Notes: generated by a model not told the origin, from the letters alone. Counted from the stretch's first letter, positions 40,746-52,242 are shown. The stretch is 56,792 nt of DNA from Limibacillus sp. (GCA_037379885.1 JARRJC010000031.1:1-56792); one strand, 5' to 3'. Translations and numbers: made by a program.

Positions 40746-43700
40746 TTACTGAGCCGCAGCGGGCAGGTCGTCGGCTTCTTCGGGCTGTTCGTCCCCTGCG
40801 TTCCTGGCGGCCTTGCGCGCCTCCTTCAGGGCCCGGCGGCGCGCCCGCCAATCCTGCAGGTTGGCGCGCAGCATCAGCGCGGAGGGCGTGACGATCAAGG
40901 TCAGCACGGTGGCGAAGGCGAGGCCGAAGGCGACCGCTGTCGCAAGCTGCGTCCACCATTGGGTCGAAGGCGCCCCGACCTGCACGTCGCGGGCGATGAA
41001 GTCGATGTTGGTGCGCAGCACCATCGGCATCAGGCCCAGGATCGTCGTGACGGAGGTGAGCAGCACCGGGCGCAGGCGCTGCGCGCCGGTCAGCAGGATC
41101 GCCTCCATGTGGTTCTCGCTTTCCAGCTTCAGGCGGTCGTAGGTGTCGATCAGCACGATGTTGTTGTTGACCACGATGCCGGCCAGCGCGATCACCCCGA
41201 TGCCCGACATGATGATGCCGAAGGGCTCGCCGATGGCGAGCAGGCCCAGCATCACGCCGATGGTCGACATGACCACGGCCGTCAGTATCAGGAAGGCGCT
41301 GTAGAAGGAGTTGAACTGGGTCACCAGGATGATCGCCATCAGGAAGAGCGCGACCCCGAAGGCCTTGACCAGGAAGGCCTGCGCCTCCTGCTGCTCTTCG
41401 TCCTCACCCTTGAACTCCACGGAGACGCGGGGATCGAAGGTCTGGCCGGTCATCCATTCGCGCAGTTCCGTGACCTTGTCGTTGACCAGCAGGCCGGGCG
41501 CCACGTCCGCCTTCAGCGTGACCGTGCGGCGGCCGTCCACGCGGTGCAGCATGTTGACCTTGGGCTGGGCCGAGCGGGTCATGAAATTGCTGATCGGCAC
41601 CGGGCCCTGATTGGTCTGGATGCGCAATTGATCGAGGAAGGCGATGGTGCGTTCGTCGCGCGTCAGGCGCACCACGATGTCGATCTCCTCCTCGGTATCG
41701 TCGGGCCGGTAGCCGTCCAGCTTCAAGCCGTTGGTCACCATGCGGACGTAGGATCCGATCAGGCTGATATCGGCATCGAACTTCGCCGCCTGGGCGCGGT
41801 CGATGGTCAGGTTCCATTCGATGCCGGGGATGGCGCCGCCGTCCTCGATATCGATCAGCCCATCGGTCTGCTTCAGCTTTCCGCCGATGCTGTCGGCCAC
41901 CGAGGCAATCAGCGCGGGGTTGGAGGAACCCACCTCGATCTGGATCGGCTTGCCGACCGGCGGCCCGGCCTCTTCCTTGCGCGCCTCGATCAGAATGCCG
42001 GTCAGGTTGGCGCTGCGCTCGCGGATCTCTCCGATGATCTCGTCGGCGGGGCGGCGCATGAACCAGTCCACGAACTCAAGCTGGATCACGCCGATGATGT
42101 CTTCGGCCTCGTCGCGCTGCTGGCCCGAGTTGGCTTGCGAATAGGCGTAGATGGTGTGGAACTCGCCTTCCTCGCGCTGCATGGCGAGGATGTTGTTCTC
42201 CACCTGCCGCACCAGGGCGTCGCGCTCGTCGATGGAGTAGTTGCCCTGCGCCCTGATCTGGAGGGAGGTGTTGTTGGGCTCGACTTCCGGGAAGAACTCG
42301 ATGCCCTTTCCGAAGACGGCATAGGCGTACTGCGCTGCGACCAACAGCATCACGGCGGCGATCAGCACCTTGCCTGGATGCTTCAGAGCAGCACTGAGGA
42401 TACGCACGTACCGGCCGGTCACGCCCGAGAGGCGCTTCAACTCGTCCGCGCCCGTCTCGCCGGGGGCGAGGGAGGGGCCGGTGCTGTGGCTCGCCTTGCC
42501 GATCACCGCGCCCAGGGTCGGCACGAAGAGCAGCGCCATGGCGAGCGAGGCGGTCAGAACCGCCAGCAGCGTGATCGGCAGGTACTTCATGAACTCGCCG
42601 ACCGTGCCGGGCCAGAAAACCAGCGGCAGGAAGGCGACGAGCGTGGTGGCGGTCGCCGCGATGATCGGCCAGGACATGCGCTTGGCCGCTAGCCCGTAGG
42701 CTTGGCCGCGCGGCAGCCCCTCGTTCATCTTGCGGTCCGCGTACTCGGTCACGACCACGGCGCCGTCGACCAGCATGCCGACCGACAGGATCAGGCTGAA
42801 AAGAACGACCACGTTCACCGTCAGGCCCATGGCGTAGATCACCAGGATGCCGGTCAGGAAGGATCCCGGGATGGCGACGCCGACGAGTCCCGCGGTACGC
42901 AGGCCCATGGCGGCCACGATGACCACCATGACCAGCAGGATCGCGCTCAGCACGTTGTTCTGAAGGTCCGTCAGCATGGTCGAGATGTCACTGGACTTGT
43001 CCTGGCTGTAGTTCACCTGGACGGCAGGGGGCCAGTTCTGGCGTTCCTCCTCGACGAGACTGCGCACCTGATCGATGGTGTCGATGATGTTCTCGCCGGT
43101 GCGCTTGCGCACCTCCAGCGCCAGGGCCGGCTGGCCATTGACGCGCACGTAGGTCTCCGGGTCCTTGAAGGTGCGGCGAAGGTCGGCGACGTCGGTGAAC
43201 TTCACCACGCGGTCGCCGTCGACCTTGATGGGCAGGTCGAGGATGTCCTTCACGTTCTCGAAGAGCCCCGGCACCTTGACCGGGAAGCGGCCGGCGCCGC
43301 TGTCCAGTTCGCCGGCGGCGACCAGCAGGTTGGAGCGGTTGACGTAGTTGATGATCGCTTCTGGGTCGAGCTGGTAGCTCTCCAGCACCAGCGGATCGAC
43401 CACGATCTCCAAGAGCTCTTCCCGGTCGCCGTTGAGCGTGGCGCTCAGCACGGGCGGGATGCCTTCGATCTTGTCCTGAAGGTCCTTCGCCAGACGCAGC
43501 AGCGTGCGCTCCGGCACCTGTCCGGAAAGCGTCACGGTCAGCACGGGGAAGAGGCTCAGGTTCACCTCCTCCACGATGGGCTCCTCGGCTTCCGAGGGCA
43601 GGTCTGGTTTTGCGAGATCAACCTTCTCGCGCACATCCAGCATGGCCTGGTCAGCGTCGAAGCCCGCCTCGAACTCAAGCACGATGTTGGCGCCGCCCAG

Positions 43701-43958
43701 GTGCGCGGTGGAGCGCATCTCCTTCACGCCTTCGATGCCGCGCAGCTCGGTTTCCAGCGGCTTGATCAGCAGGCGTTCGGAGTCCTCGGGGGAGATGCCG
43801 TCGTGAACGACGTTCACGTAGAGGATCGGGATGTTGACGTCCGGCGAGTCCTCCTTGGGTATGGTCGAATAGGCATAGGCGCCCGCGACCAGCAATAGCA
43901 GCAGCGAGGTCAGGACCGTGCGCTTATGGCTGAGGCAGGCTTCGATCAAGGCTTTCAT
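40746..43958 (-). CDS. RND-family multidrug efflux permease
   Basis: A 1070-residue inner-membrane transporter of the AcrB/HAE1 superfamily, with the twofold layout of six helices plus a large periplasmic loop in each half. Typical segments: IPKEDSPDVNIPILYV after the first helix, LSVGMLVDGAVVVTEYADRK carrying the proton-relay Asp in helix 4, and AGIVVNNNIVLIDTYDRLK in the second half. It works with the adaptor encoded 63 bp upstream and an outer-membrane channel not encoded here. Substrate cannot be told. It shares an operon with padR, which is likely its repressor. Its stop is 9 bp from the convergent LysM gene. Confidence 0.95.
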   Translation of the reverse strand: MKALIEACLSHKRTVLTSLLLLLVAGAYAYSTIPKEDSPDVNIPILYVNVVHDGISPEDSERLLIKPLETELRGIEGVKEMRSTAHLGGANIVLEFEAGFDADQAMLDVREKVDLAKPDLPSEAEEPIVEEVNLSLFPVLTVTLSGQVPERTLLRLAKDLQDKIEGIPPVLSATLNGDREELLEIVVDPLVLESYQLDPEAIINYVNRSNLLVAAGELDSGAGRFPVKVPGLFENVKDILDLPIKVDGDRVVKFTDVADLRRTFKDPETYVRVNGQPALALEVRKRTGENIIDTIDQVRSLVEEERQNWPPAVQVNYSQDKSSDISTMLTDLQNNVLSAILLVMVVIVAAMGLRTAGLVGVAIPGSFLTGILVIYAMGLTVNVVVLFSLILSVGMLVDGAVVVTEYADRKMNEGLPRGQAYGLAAKRMSWPIIAATATTLVAFLPLVFWPGTVGEFMKYLPITLLAVLTASLAMALLFVPTLGAVIGKASHSTGPSLAPGETGADELKRLSGVTGRYVRILSAALKHPGKVLIAAVMLLVAAQYAYAVFGKGIEFFPEVEPNNTSLQIRAQGNYSIDERDALVRQVENNILAMQREEGEFHTIYAYSQANSGQQRDEAEDIIGVIQLEFVDWFMRRPADEIIGEIRERSANLTGILIEARKEEAGPPVGKPIQIEVGSSNPALIASVADSIGGKLKQTDGLIDIEDGGAIPGIEWNLTIDRAQAAKFDADISLIGSYVRMVTNGLKLDGYRPDDTEEEIDIVVRLTRDERTIAFLDQLRIQTNQGPVPISNFMTRSAQPKVNMLHRVDGRRTVTLKADVAPGLLVNDKVTELREWMTGQTFDPRVSVEFKGEDEEQQEAQAFLVKAFGVALFLMAIILVTQFNSFYSAFLILTAVVMSTIGVMLGLLAIGEPFGIIMSGIGVIALAGIVVNNNIVLIDTYDRLKLESENHMEAILLTGAQRLRPVLLTSVTTILGLMPMVLRTNIDFIARDVQVGAPSTQWWTQLATAVAFGLAFATVLTLIVTPSALMLRANLQDWRARRRALKEARKAARNAGDEQPEEADDLPAAAQ

Positions 43959-44021
43959 GGATCAGGACCCCGCTTGGCTCGCCGGGGCGGCCCCGGCGGC
44001 TGGCTTTTCTTTCTCTGTCTC

Positions 44022-45125
44022 TTAGGAGTTCTCTGCCGGAACGAAGACCGGCTCCAGAGATTGGGCGTCGAAGGGCTCGACGAGATCGCCCTCGCGCACG
44101 AACTCCTGCCCGACGACGATGACGCGCGCCACTTCGGGCAGGCCCGTCACCCACACCGCTTCGCGGGACTCGCCCACGATCTCCAGCGCGAAGAACTCCA
44201 CCTTCGAGCCTTCGACCACGGCGCGTACACCGATCTGGCCGTTGTCGGCCAGCGTCAGAAACGCGGGCGAGAGGCGGTGAGCCATGATCTCGCTGCGCGG
44301 CAGTTGCATCTCGGCGGTAATGCCGTCGGGAATGCGCTCATCGCTGTTGTCGACCGACAGCTCGACCCGGAAGGTGCGCGTACCGCTCTCGGCGGCGGCG
44401 GAGATGTAGCTTAACTCGCCTTCAAGCCAGGTTCCGTTCAGCAGGCGTACCTTTCCGGGCGTGCCCAGTTCCAGTTCGTCGATCTGCTGCTCGTTGGCGA
44501 AGCCCACGACGCGGATCGGATTCAGGTCGACCAGCAGGCCGATGACGTCGCCGACATCCAGATAGTCGCCCAACTCCACGCTTCGCGTCTCCAGCTTGCC
44601 CGCGAAGGGCGCGCGGATCGTCAGGTTGTCGATTGCCACCTGCGCCCGCTCGACCGCGGCGTCTGCGGCCTGAAGGGCGGCTTCGGAGGCGGCCAGCTCA
44701 GTCTGGGAACGATAGCCCTTGTCGGCCAGCTTGCGGGCCGCTTCGACCTCGATGCGGCGCTGTTCACGCAGGGCCTCGGCCTCCCGCAGTTGGGCCGGGT
44801 ACTGCTGGGGGGCGATGGTGAGGATCACATCGTCCTTTTCCAGCCGCGCGCCCTTGTCGTAGGGCAGCTCGATGATCCGCCCGGCGGCTTCGCTGCGCAG
44901 TTCCACCTTGCGGTCGGCCTCGGTCGAGCCACGCAGCACCAGACTGCGCAGATAAGGCTCGGCCTTCAGCTCAAGCACGCGCACCTGCTGGCGCTCGCCA
45001 AGGTCGCTGATATCGGCCGGGGCCTTCTTGACCTCGGGCTCGTTTGATTCGCTAAGCGCGCCGGAGCCGACCCAAAGGGCGGCGCCTGCGGCGATCAGCA
45101 CTGCTATGACTATCGAACGGTTCAT
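44022..45125 (-). CDS. RND efflux periplasmic adaptor (HlyD/MFP family)
   Basis: A 367-residue membrane fusion protein. An N-terminal helix (IVIAVLIAAGAALWVGSGAL) anchors it; no lipobox Cys is present. Then come a barrel-sandwich hybrid domain (EAAGRIIELPYDKGARLEKDDVI and APFAGKLETRSVELGDYLDVGDVI), a helical hairpin of about 60 residues (LREAEALREQRRIEVEAARKLADKG) and a beta-barrel domain. It links the RND pump to the outer-membrane channel. It lies between padR (63 bp upstream) and the pump gene. Confidence 0.94.
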   Translation of the reverse strand: MNRSIVIAVLIAAGAALWVGSGALSESNEPEVKKAPADISDLGERQQVRVLELKAEPYLRSLVLRGSTEADRKVELRSEAAGRIIELPYDKGARLEKDDVILTIAPQQYPAQLREAEALREQRRIEVEAARKLADKGYRSQTELAASEAALQAADAAVERAQVAIDNLTIRAPFAGKLETRSVELGDYLDVGDVIGLLVDLNPIRVVGFANEQQIDELELGTPGKVRLLNGTWLEGELSYISAAAESGTRTFRVELSVDNSDERIPDGITAEMQLPRSEIMAHRLSPAFLTLADNGQIGVRAVVEGSKVEFFALEIVGESREAVWVTGLPEVARVIVVGQEFVREGDLVEPFDAQSLEPVFVPAENS

Positions 45126-45188
45126 CTTCGCCAGCTCTTCCCGATCTCTCTCACTCGTTCTACGCAGCGAGCTCCGCTGGGGTTCCCC

Positions 45189-45728
45189 CTATTCGGCCGC
45201 TGCGCGGTGTTTCTTATGCTCCTCCAGAAGGGCATCGCCGTTCGCACGGAGGTACTCGGCCGCCGCGCGGTAGAGCGCGAGGCCGAAGCCATGGACGAAA
45301 CGCCGTCCTTCGGTCGATTCCGACAGGTCGCACTGCGACATGGTCTCTATCTTGGTTTCATAGAAGCTCAGTTTGGCCTCCAGCGCGCGGGCGAGGCGGC
45401 GCGGGTCGACCATGTGCGAATGCATGACCATGAACAGGAAGTCAGAGCGGAAGCGGTCCATCTCAAGGTCGCCCTCAAGCTGCGTCACCAGCGCTTCCAC
45501 GCCTTCCTCGGTCAGTGCGTAGACCTTCTTGTCAGGGCGCTTTTCCTGCTGCTGGGCGCGGCAGACCACCAGCCCTTCCTCGGCGAGCCGGTTCAGCGCG
45601 GGGTAGATTGCGCCGAAGCTCGCCTCCTGGATGGCGCTCAGCGGCGGCTCTTCCAGCATCTTCTTGATTTCGTAGCCACTGGCCTCGCCATGGGAAAGCG
45701 CGGCCAGACAGAGGCATCGGGTGTCCAT
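45189..45728 (-). CDS. PadR-family transcriptional repressor
   Basis: A 179-residue PadR regulator: winged-helix domain (CLAALSHGEASGYEIKKML, then SFGAIYPALNRLAEEGLVVCR and KKVYALTEEGVEALV) and a C-terminal helical dimerisation domain. PadR proteins usually repress their own gene and a linked detoxification or efflux gene in response to aromatic compounds. It is the first gene of the efflux operon, and a near-perfect palindrome covers its promoter. ATG at 45728. Confidence 0.93.
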   Translation of the reverse strand: MDTRCLCLAALSHGEASGYEIKKMLEEPPLSAIQEASFGAIYPALNRLAEEGLVVCRAQQQEKRPDKKVYALTEEGVEALVTQLEGDLEMDRFRSDFLFMVMHSHMVDPRRLARALEAKLSFYETKIETMSQCDLSESTEGRRFVHGFGLALYRAAAEYLRANGDALLEEHKKHRAAAE

Positions 45729-45765
45729 GAGGGGGTCTCCCGGTTAAGAATATTCAAGTTCAATA

Positions 45766-45798
45766 TATATTGGCTAAACATATGTCAAGCTGACATAT
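45766..45798 (-). promoter_or_regulatory. padR operator-promoter
   Basis: ATATGTCA-AGC-TGACATAT (45780-45798) is a perfect 8 bp inverted repeat of the ATGT/ACAT kind bound by PadR proteins. On the minus strand TTGACA (45783-45788) lies inside it and is followed by AT-rich -10 candidates (TATATT or TATTGA) 15-17 bp on. A bound repressor would cover the -35. Confidence 0.7.
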
Positions 45799-45868
45799 AA
45801 GAGTCTCATAGCCTTGGGCTCCGCGCCTGAACGCGGCCGGACAACAGTCAGGTTGAAGAGGGAAGGGC

Positions 45869-47386
45869 CTAGTTCTTCGGGTCGCCGGGCCGGTAGTTGG
45901 ACTGGACCCGCCGCACGGCGTCCTTCCAGCCGGCATACTTGGCGGCGCGTTTGTCGTCGGCCATTGCGGGTTCGAAGCGGCGCTCCAGGTTCCAGCTCTT
46001 CGCGAAGTCGTCGAGATCGCCATAGAAGCCGACCTGCCGTCCGGCCAGGTAGGCGGCGCCCAGGGCCGTGGTCTCCATGACCTGGGGCCGGTCAACCGGC
46101 GCATCCAGGATGTCGGCCAGGAACTGCATGGTCCAGTCGCTGGCGACCATGCCGCCATCGACCCTGAGGATGGTCTTCTGACCGCGCGCGTCGCTCCAGT
46201 CGCCCTGCATGGCCTCCAGCAGGTCGCGCGTCTGGTAGCAGACCGCTTCCAGCGCCGCGCGGGCCAGTTCGGCGGGCCCGGTCTTGCGCGTGAGGCCGAA
46301 GAGCGCGCCGCGCGCCTCGGCATCCCAGTGCGGCGCGCCGAGCCCGGTGAAGGCCGGCACAAGATAGACCGCCTGGTGTTCGTCCGCGGCCTCGGCGAGG
46401 GCCGCCGTCTCGCCCGCGGAGCCGATCACGCCCAGCCCGTCGCGCAGCCACTGAACGGCGGCGCCGGCCACGAAGATCGCCCCTTCCAGCGCATAGGTGC
46501 GCTTGCCGTCCAACTGATAGGCGATGGTGGTCAGCATGCGGTTGCGCGAGACCACGCTCTGCTCTCCGGTATTGAGGAGCGCAAAGCAGCCGGTGCCGTA
46601 GGTCGACTTCATCATGCCGGGCGAAAAGCAGGCCTGACCGACCGTGGCCGCCTGTTGATCGCCAGCGATCCCGGCGACCGGGATGGCCTTGCCGAAGAGC
46701 GAGGGCTCGGTCATGCCGAAGTCGCTGGCGCTGTCCCGCACTTCGGGCAGCAGCGAGCGCGGCACGCGCAGCATCTCCAGGAGGTCGTCGTCCCAGTCCC
46801 CCTTGTGGATATCGAACAGCAACGTGCGCGAGGCGTTGGTGGCGTCGGTCGCATGCACCTTTCCGCCGGTGAGGCGCCAGAGCAGGAAGCTGTCCACCGT
46901 GCCGAAGGCGAGCTTTCCGGCCTCGGCCTTCTCCCGCGCGCCCTCGACCTTGTCCAGAAGCCAGGCGACCTTGGTGCCCGAGAAGTAGGGATCGAGCAGC
47001 AGGCCGGTCTTGGCGGTCACTTCCGCCTCCCAGCCCTTCGCCTTCAAGTCCTGACAGAGCGACGCGGTGCGGCGGTCCTGCCAGACGATCGCGCGATGAA
47101 TCGCCTCTCCGGTCTCGCGGTCCCAGATGACGGTGGTCTCGCGCTGGTTGGTGATCCCAATGGCCGCCACGTCCCCGGCCTTGGCGCCGGCGTTCTCCAT
47201 GGCGTCACGGCAGGTCTCCAGCGTCGTGCGCCATAGGTCCTCGGCCTCGTGCTCGACCCAGCCCGATTGCGGGAAGTGCTGATCGAACTCCTGTTGGGCG
47301 ACGGAGACGACGCGGTACCCGGCGTCGAAGAGCATGGCCCTGGACGAGGTCGTGCCCTGGTCGATGGCGATGATGTAGCGGGACAT
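45869..47386 (-). CDS. glpK: Glycerol kinase
   Basis: A 505-residue FGGY-family kinase that converts glycerol to glycerol-3-phosphate. Motifs: N-terminal phosphate loop [14 protein letters not shown], the substrate segment [26 protein letters not shown], and the second FGGY signature region ([19 protein letters not shown] and [20 protein letters not shown]). Length matches E. coli GlpK. It is the last of three minus-strand genes glpR-glpD-glpK, 51 bp after glpD. Confidence 0.97.
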   Translation of the reverse strand: MSRYIIAIDQGTTSSRAMLFDAGYRVVSVAQQEFDQHFPQSGWVEHEAEDLWRTTLETCRDAMENAGAKAGDVAAIGITNQRETTVIWDRETGEAIHRAIVWQDRRTASLCQDLKAKGWEAEVTAKTGLLLDPYFSGTKVAWLLDKVEGAREKAEAGKLAFGTVDSFLLWRLTGGKVHATDATNASRTLLFDIHKGDWDDDLLEMLRVPRSLLPEVRDSASDFGMTEPSLFGKAIPVAGIAGDQQAATVGQACFSPGMMKSTYGTGCFALLNTGEQSVVSRNRMLTTIAYQLDGKRTYALEGAIFVAGAAVQWLRDGLGVIGSAGETAALAEAADEHQAVYLVPAFTGLGAPHWDAEARGALFGLTRKTGPAELARAALEAVCYQTRDLLEAMQGDWSDARGQKTILRVDGGMVASDWTMQFLADILDAPVDRPQVMETTALGAAYLAGRQVGFYGDLDDFAKSWNLERRFEPAMADDKRAAKYAGWKDAVRRVQSNYRPGDPKN

Positions 47387-47437
47387 TGGCGGTCTACCTC
47401 CCGGCGGCGCTGCTTTTTCGTCTCGTTTGCGTTTCCT

Positions 47438-48958
47438 TCAAGCCGCCGCAGCGTAGCGCGGCACGCCCTGTTCGGCCATCCAGGCGTCGAGCGCCGTGAT
47501 CTCCTCCCGGCTCAAGCGCAGCGCCAGCTTGCTGCGCCGCCAGACCACGTCCCGGGCGCGCCGGGCCCACTCCTGATCGATCAGGTAGGCAAGCTCGCGC
47601 TCATAGAGGTCGGCACCGAAGTGGCGGCCGAGCGCCTTGATGCTGTCGGCGCCCTCCAGGATGCGCTCGGCGCGGGTGCCGTAGGCGCGGACCAGTCTGC
47701 GCAGGTGCCTGCGTTCCAGGTAGGGATGCGCGGCGGCCAGGCGGTCGGTGAGGGCTTCCGCCCCGTCCCAGGGGAAGTCGCCGCCGGGCAGCGCGGCGCC
47801 TTCGGTCCAAGGGTCTTTCATGCCGCTCAGGCGGCTGCCCAGCTTCTCCAGCGCGGCTTCCGCGAGCCTGCGGTAGGTCGTGATCTTGCCGCCGAAGACG
47901 TTGAGCAGCGGGGCCTCGCCCTCAGCGCCCTCAAGCTTCAAGACGTAGTCGCGTGTCGCTTCCTGCGCTGCGCTCGCGCCATCGTCATAGAGCGGGCGCA
48001 CGCCGGAATAGCTGGCCACGATGTCTTCCCGCCGGATCGGCGTCGCCAGGTAATCGGAGAGCGCCGTGATGAGGTAGTCGGTCTCCCGCTCCGAGATTTC
48101 GGCCTTTGCGGGGTCGCCCTCGAAGTCCTCGTCGGTGGTGCCGATCAGCGTGAAGTCCTGCTCGTAGGGGATCGCGAAGACGATCCGCCCGTCGCTGTTC
48201 TGGAAGATGTAGCAGCGGTCGTGATCGAAGAGGCGGCGCAGGATGATGTGGCTGCCCTTGACCATGCGCACCCTGTCGGCGGCGTTCATGCGCAGGCTTT
48301 CGGTCAGGAAGCTGGAGACCCAGGGGCCGGTCGCGTTGATCAGGCTGCGCGCCTTGATCTCGCGGGTCTCGCCGCGTTCGTCCTCAAGGGTCAGCAGCCA
48401 CTGCGAGCCCTGACGTTCGGCGCGGCTGCAATGGGTGCGGGTGCGCACGACCGCGCCCCGGTCCGCGGCGTCGCGGGCATTCAGCACCACGAGCCGGGAA
48501 TCCTCCACCCAGCAGTCGGAATACTCGAAGGCTTTGACATAGTCGTCCTTGAGCGGCGCGCCCGCGGGATCCCTCTTCAGATCGAGCGAACGGGTGGGCG
48601 GCAGGATCTTGCGGCCGCCCAGGTGATCGTAGAGAAACAGCCCGAGGCGTATCAGCCAGGCCGGACGCAGCCCCTTGTGGTGGGGCAGCACGAAACGCAG
48701 CGGCCAGATGATATGCGGCGCCATGCGGAGCAGCGTCTCGCGCTCGATCAAGGCTTCGCGCACGAGCCGGAACTCATAGTGTTCCAGATAGCGCAGGCCG
48801 CCGTGAACCAGCTTGGTCGAGGCCGAAGAGGTGGCGCTCGCCAGATCGTCCTTCTCGCAAAGGAAGACCGAAAGGCCTCGGCCCGCCGCATCGCGGGCTA
48901 TCCCACAGCCGTTCACGCCGCCGCCGATGATCGCGATGTCGTAGGTCTCCTCGGCCAT
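47438..48958 (-). CDS. glpD: Aerobic glycerol-3-phosphate dehydrogenase
   Basis: A 506-residue FAD enzyme bound to the inner membrane that oxidises glycerol-3-phosphate to dihydroxyacetone phosphate and passes electrons to quinone. The FAD fingerprint YDIAIIGGGVNGCGIARDAAGRG is at the N-terminus; SSASTKLVHGGLRYLEHYEF and FVLPHHKGLRPAW are GlpD signatures. The ATG has GAGGTAGAGAG upstream. The 188 bp between it and glpR carries two AAAACGAA repeats that may be GlpR operators. Confidence 0.96.
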   Translation of the reverse strand: MAEETYDIAIIGGGVNGCGIARDAAGRGLSVFLCEKDDLASATSSASTKLVHGGLRYLEHYEFRLVREALIERETLLRMAPHIIWPLRFVLPHHKGLRPAWLIRLGLFLYDHLGGRKILPPTRSLDLKRDPAGAPLKDDYVKAFEYSDCWVEDSRLVVLNARDAADRGAVVRTRTHCSRAERQGSQWLLTLEDERGETREIKARSLINATGPWVSSFLTESLRMNAADRVRMVKGSHIILRRLFDHDRCYIFQNSDGRIVFAIPYEQDFTLIGTTDEDFEGDPAKAEISERETDYLITALSDYLATPIRREDIVASYSGVRPLYDDGASAAQEATRDYVLKLEGAEGEAPLLNVFGGKITTYRRLAEAALEKLGSRLSGMKDPWTEGAALPGGDFPWDGAEALTDRLAAAHPYLERRHLRRLVRAYGTRAERILEGADSIKALGRHFGADLYERELAYLIDQEWARRARDVVWRRSKLALRLSREEITALDAWMAEQGVPRYAAAA

Positions 48959-49070
48959 AACGCCGCTCTCTACCTCCTATGGCCTCGCTCTGGAGGGACG
49001 GAGGTCGCAAAAGGACTTTGCGCAGGGCCAATCCGCCCCCGATAGCCGGGAAAGGCCGAACCGTAGCATG

Positions 49071-49099
49071 AAAACGAAGAAAAACGAAAGTAGCGAAAT
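49071..49099 (-). promoter_or_regulatory. Candidate GlpR operator before glpD
   Basis: AAAACGAAG (49071-49079) and AAAACGAAAG (49081-49090) are direct repeats with a 10 bp period; GCGAAAT follows at 49094. On the minus strand this is repeated TTTCGTTTT, the same motif found before glpV at 50262-50281. It lies 113 bp before the glpD start. Confidence 0.45.
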
Positions 49100-49146
49100 G
49101 ATGAAGGTTTCGGTTTTCGCGTCGCCCCGCCTCGATACAGGATTCC

Positions 49147-49950
49147 TCAGGCGGTCTCGCGGAGTCCCTTGGCGCCTGGATCGGTGGCCACCTCGATTAC
49201 CTCCACATCGCTTTCGTTGCAGAGCCTGCGGATGGCGTCACCCGGCAGTTTGTCGGTGATGAACTGGTCGGTTTGGGAGATGTGGCCGATCTTCACGGGC
49301 GCGCTGCGCTCGAACTTCATGGAATCGGCGACCAGGATCACTTCCCGCGCGTTCTCGATGATCGCCTGAGTGACCCGGACCTCGCGGTAGTCGAAGTCGT
49401 AGAGCGTGCCTTCCTCGTCGATCGCGGAGGTCCCGATGACCGCGTAATCGACCTTGAACTGTCGGATCAGGTCGACCGCCGCCTCGCCGACAATGCCGCC
49501 GTCTCGCGAACGGACAATCCCGCCTGCGATGATCACCTGGATTTCCTGGTTCATCCGTAAGCTATTGGCTACATTGATATTATTTGTAATGACCAGCAGC
49601 CCCTCATGCTTTCCTAAAGCCTTGGAGACCGCCTCGGTCGTGGTGCCGATGTTGATGAAGAGGGAGCAGTCGTTGGGGATCAGCTCCGCGCAGCGCCGTC
49701 CGATCGCCTGCTTTTCCTCCTGCGCCAGGATCTGGCGCGCGTCATAGCCCAGGTTCTCCACGCCGGAAGCCAGCATGGCGCCGCCGTGCAGGCGCTGCAG
49801 CACCCCGCGATCGCAGAGTTCGTTCAGATCCTTGCGGATGGTTTGCGGCGTAACCTCGAAGTGCGCCGCCAGACCCTCGACCCGGACGCGGCCTTCAAGG
49901 CGAGCGCGTTCCAGGATCTGCAGCTGGCGGTGCGAAAGAGGCTCGGACAT
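49147..49950 (-). CDS. glpR: DeoR-family glycerol regulon repressor
   Basis: A 267-residue DeoR-type regulator: N-terminal helix-turn-helix (RQLQILERARLEGRVRVEGLAAHFEVTPQTIRKDLNELCDRG) and a sugar-phosphate sensor domain of the DeoR C-terminal fold (NIGTTTEAVSKAL, AGGIVRSRDGGIVG, VIGTSAIDEEGTLYDFDYREV). GlpR releases DNA when it binds glycerol-3-phosphate or glycerol. It is transcribed away from glpV and towards glpD and glpK. Confidence 0.92.
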   Translation of the reverse strand: MSEPLSHRQLQILERARLEGRVRVEGLAAHFEVTPQTIRKDLNELCDRGVLQRLHGGAMLASGVENLGYDARQILAQEEKQAIGRRCAELIPNDCSLFINIGTTTEAVSKALGKHEGLLVITNNINVANSLRMNQEIQVIIAGGIVRSRDGGIVGEAAVDLIRQFKVDYAVIGTSAIDEEGTLYDFDYREVRVTQAIIENAREVILVADSMKFERSAPVKIGHISQTDQFITDKLPGDAIRRLCNESDVEVIEVATDPGAKGLRETA

Positions 49951-50091
49951 GGGGATAAGGGAACTCCTGATCTCGAAACGAAGGAAGTTTAGCGAGTTTC
50001 CGAGAGCGCCCGAAAGGGAAAAATCTTCGTATGAAACCGGATGACTCGGCGCGGAGAGCGGCTTTCTTGCAAAAAAACTTTATAAACAATG

Positions 50092-50100
50092 TGATATAAT
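50092..50100 (+). promoter_or_regulatory. Extended -10 promoter candidate for glpV
   Basis: TGATATAAT is a perfect TATAAT with the TGN extension, in a very AT-rich stretch between glpR and glpV. No good -35 is present 17 bp upstream. Use of this site gives a leader of about 215 nt before the glpV ATG. Confidence 0.5.
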
Positions 50101-50250
50101 AGACGAACCCGATCTGAAGGCTGTCTTTGCAAGCGAAAGTGGGTCAGAAATTTTCCTGCTTTAGAAATCGGTGCTTTGTATCTGTTCGGGTTATGAATAC
50201 GGCGGTGAGAGTAATTATATTACGCACCTGCGAAGAGCCGTTTCACAAAT

Positions 50251-50286
50251 TTTCGATTGACTTTCGTTTTAGGTTCGTTTCGATTC
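50251..50286 (+). promoter_or_regulatory. Candidate GlpR operator before glpV
   Basis: TTTTCGATT (50251), TTTCGTTTT (50262) and TTCGTTTCG (50274) recur with an 11-12 bp period, so they lie on one face of the helix. The same TTTCGTTTT motif lies before glpD on the opposite strand. It is within the leader, 35-70 bp before the start codon. Confidence 0.45.
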
Positions 50287-50321
50287 AAGCAGCAATAAAC
50301 GCTAATAGGGAGGCGATTCTC

Positions 50322-52061
<1,740 letters not shown>

Positions 52062-52102
52062 GGCCAACTAGGAGCTGCTTCGTCCGTTAGGACGGGCGAA
52101 AA

Positions 52103-52141
52103 GGGGCGCAGGTCGGGTCCTCCCAAGCCTGCGCCCCTCTT
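52103..52141 (+). terminator. Attenuator-like hairpin after glpV
   Basis: GGGGCGCAGG (52103-52112) pairs perfectly with CCTGCGCCCC (52128-52137), followed by TCTT. The weak T-run suggests partial termination, which would make more binding protein than transporter, a common design in ABC operons. Confidence 0.65.
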
Positions 52142-52242
52142 GCTCCATAGAGGGGTGCTTGGAGGGGGCTTTGTGCAAGGTCCCGCTCTATCACTCGGCA
52201 ACGATCCAACGGACGCCCTGGAACAAGGCAGGTATCGGGCAG

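Noticed and set aside
50127-50321. N-terminal extension of glpV by 65 codons
   Set aside because: The frame is open but would put the signal peptide inside the protein; the ATG at 50322 has an excellent ribosome binding site.
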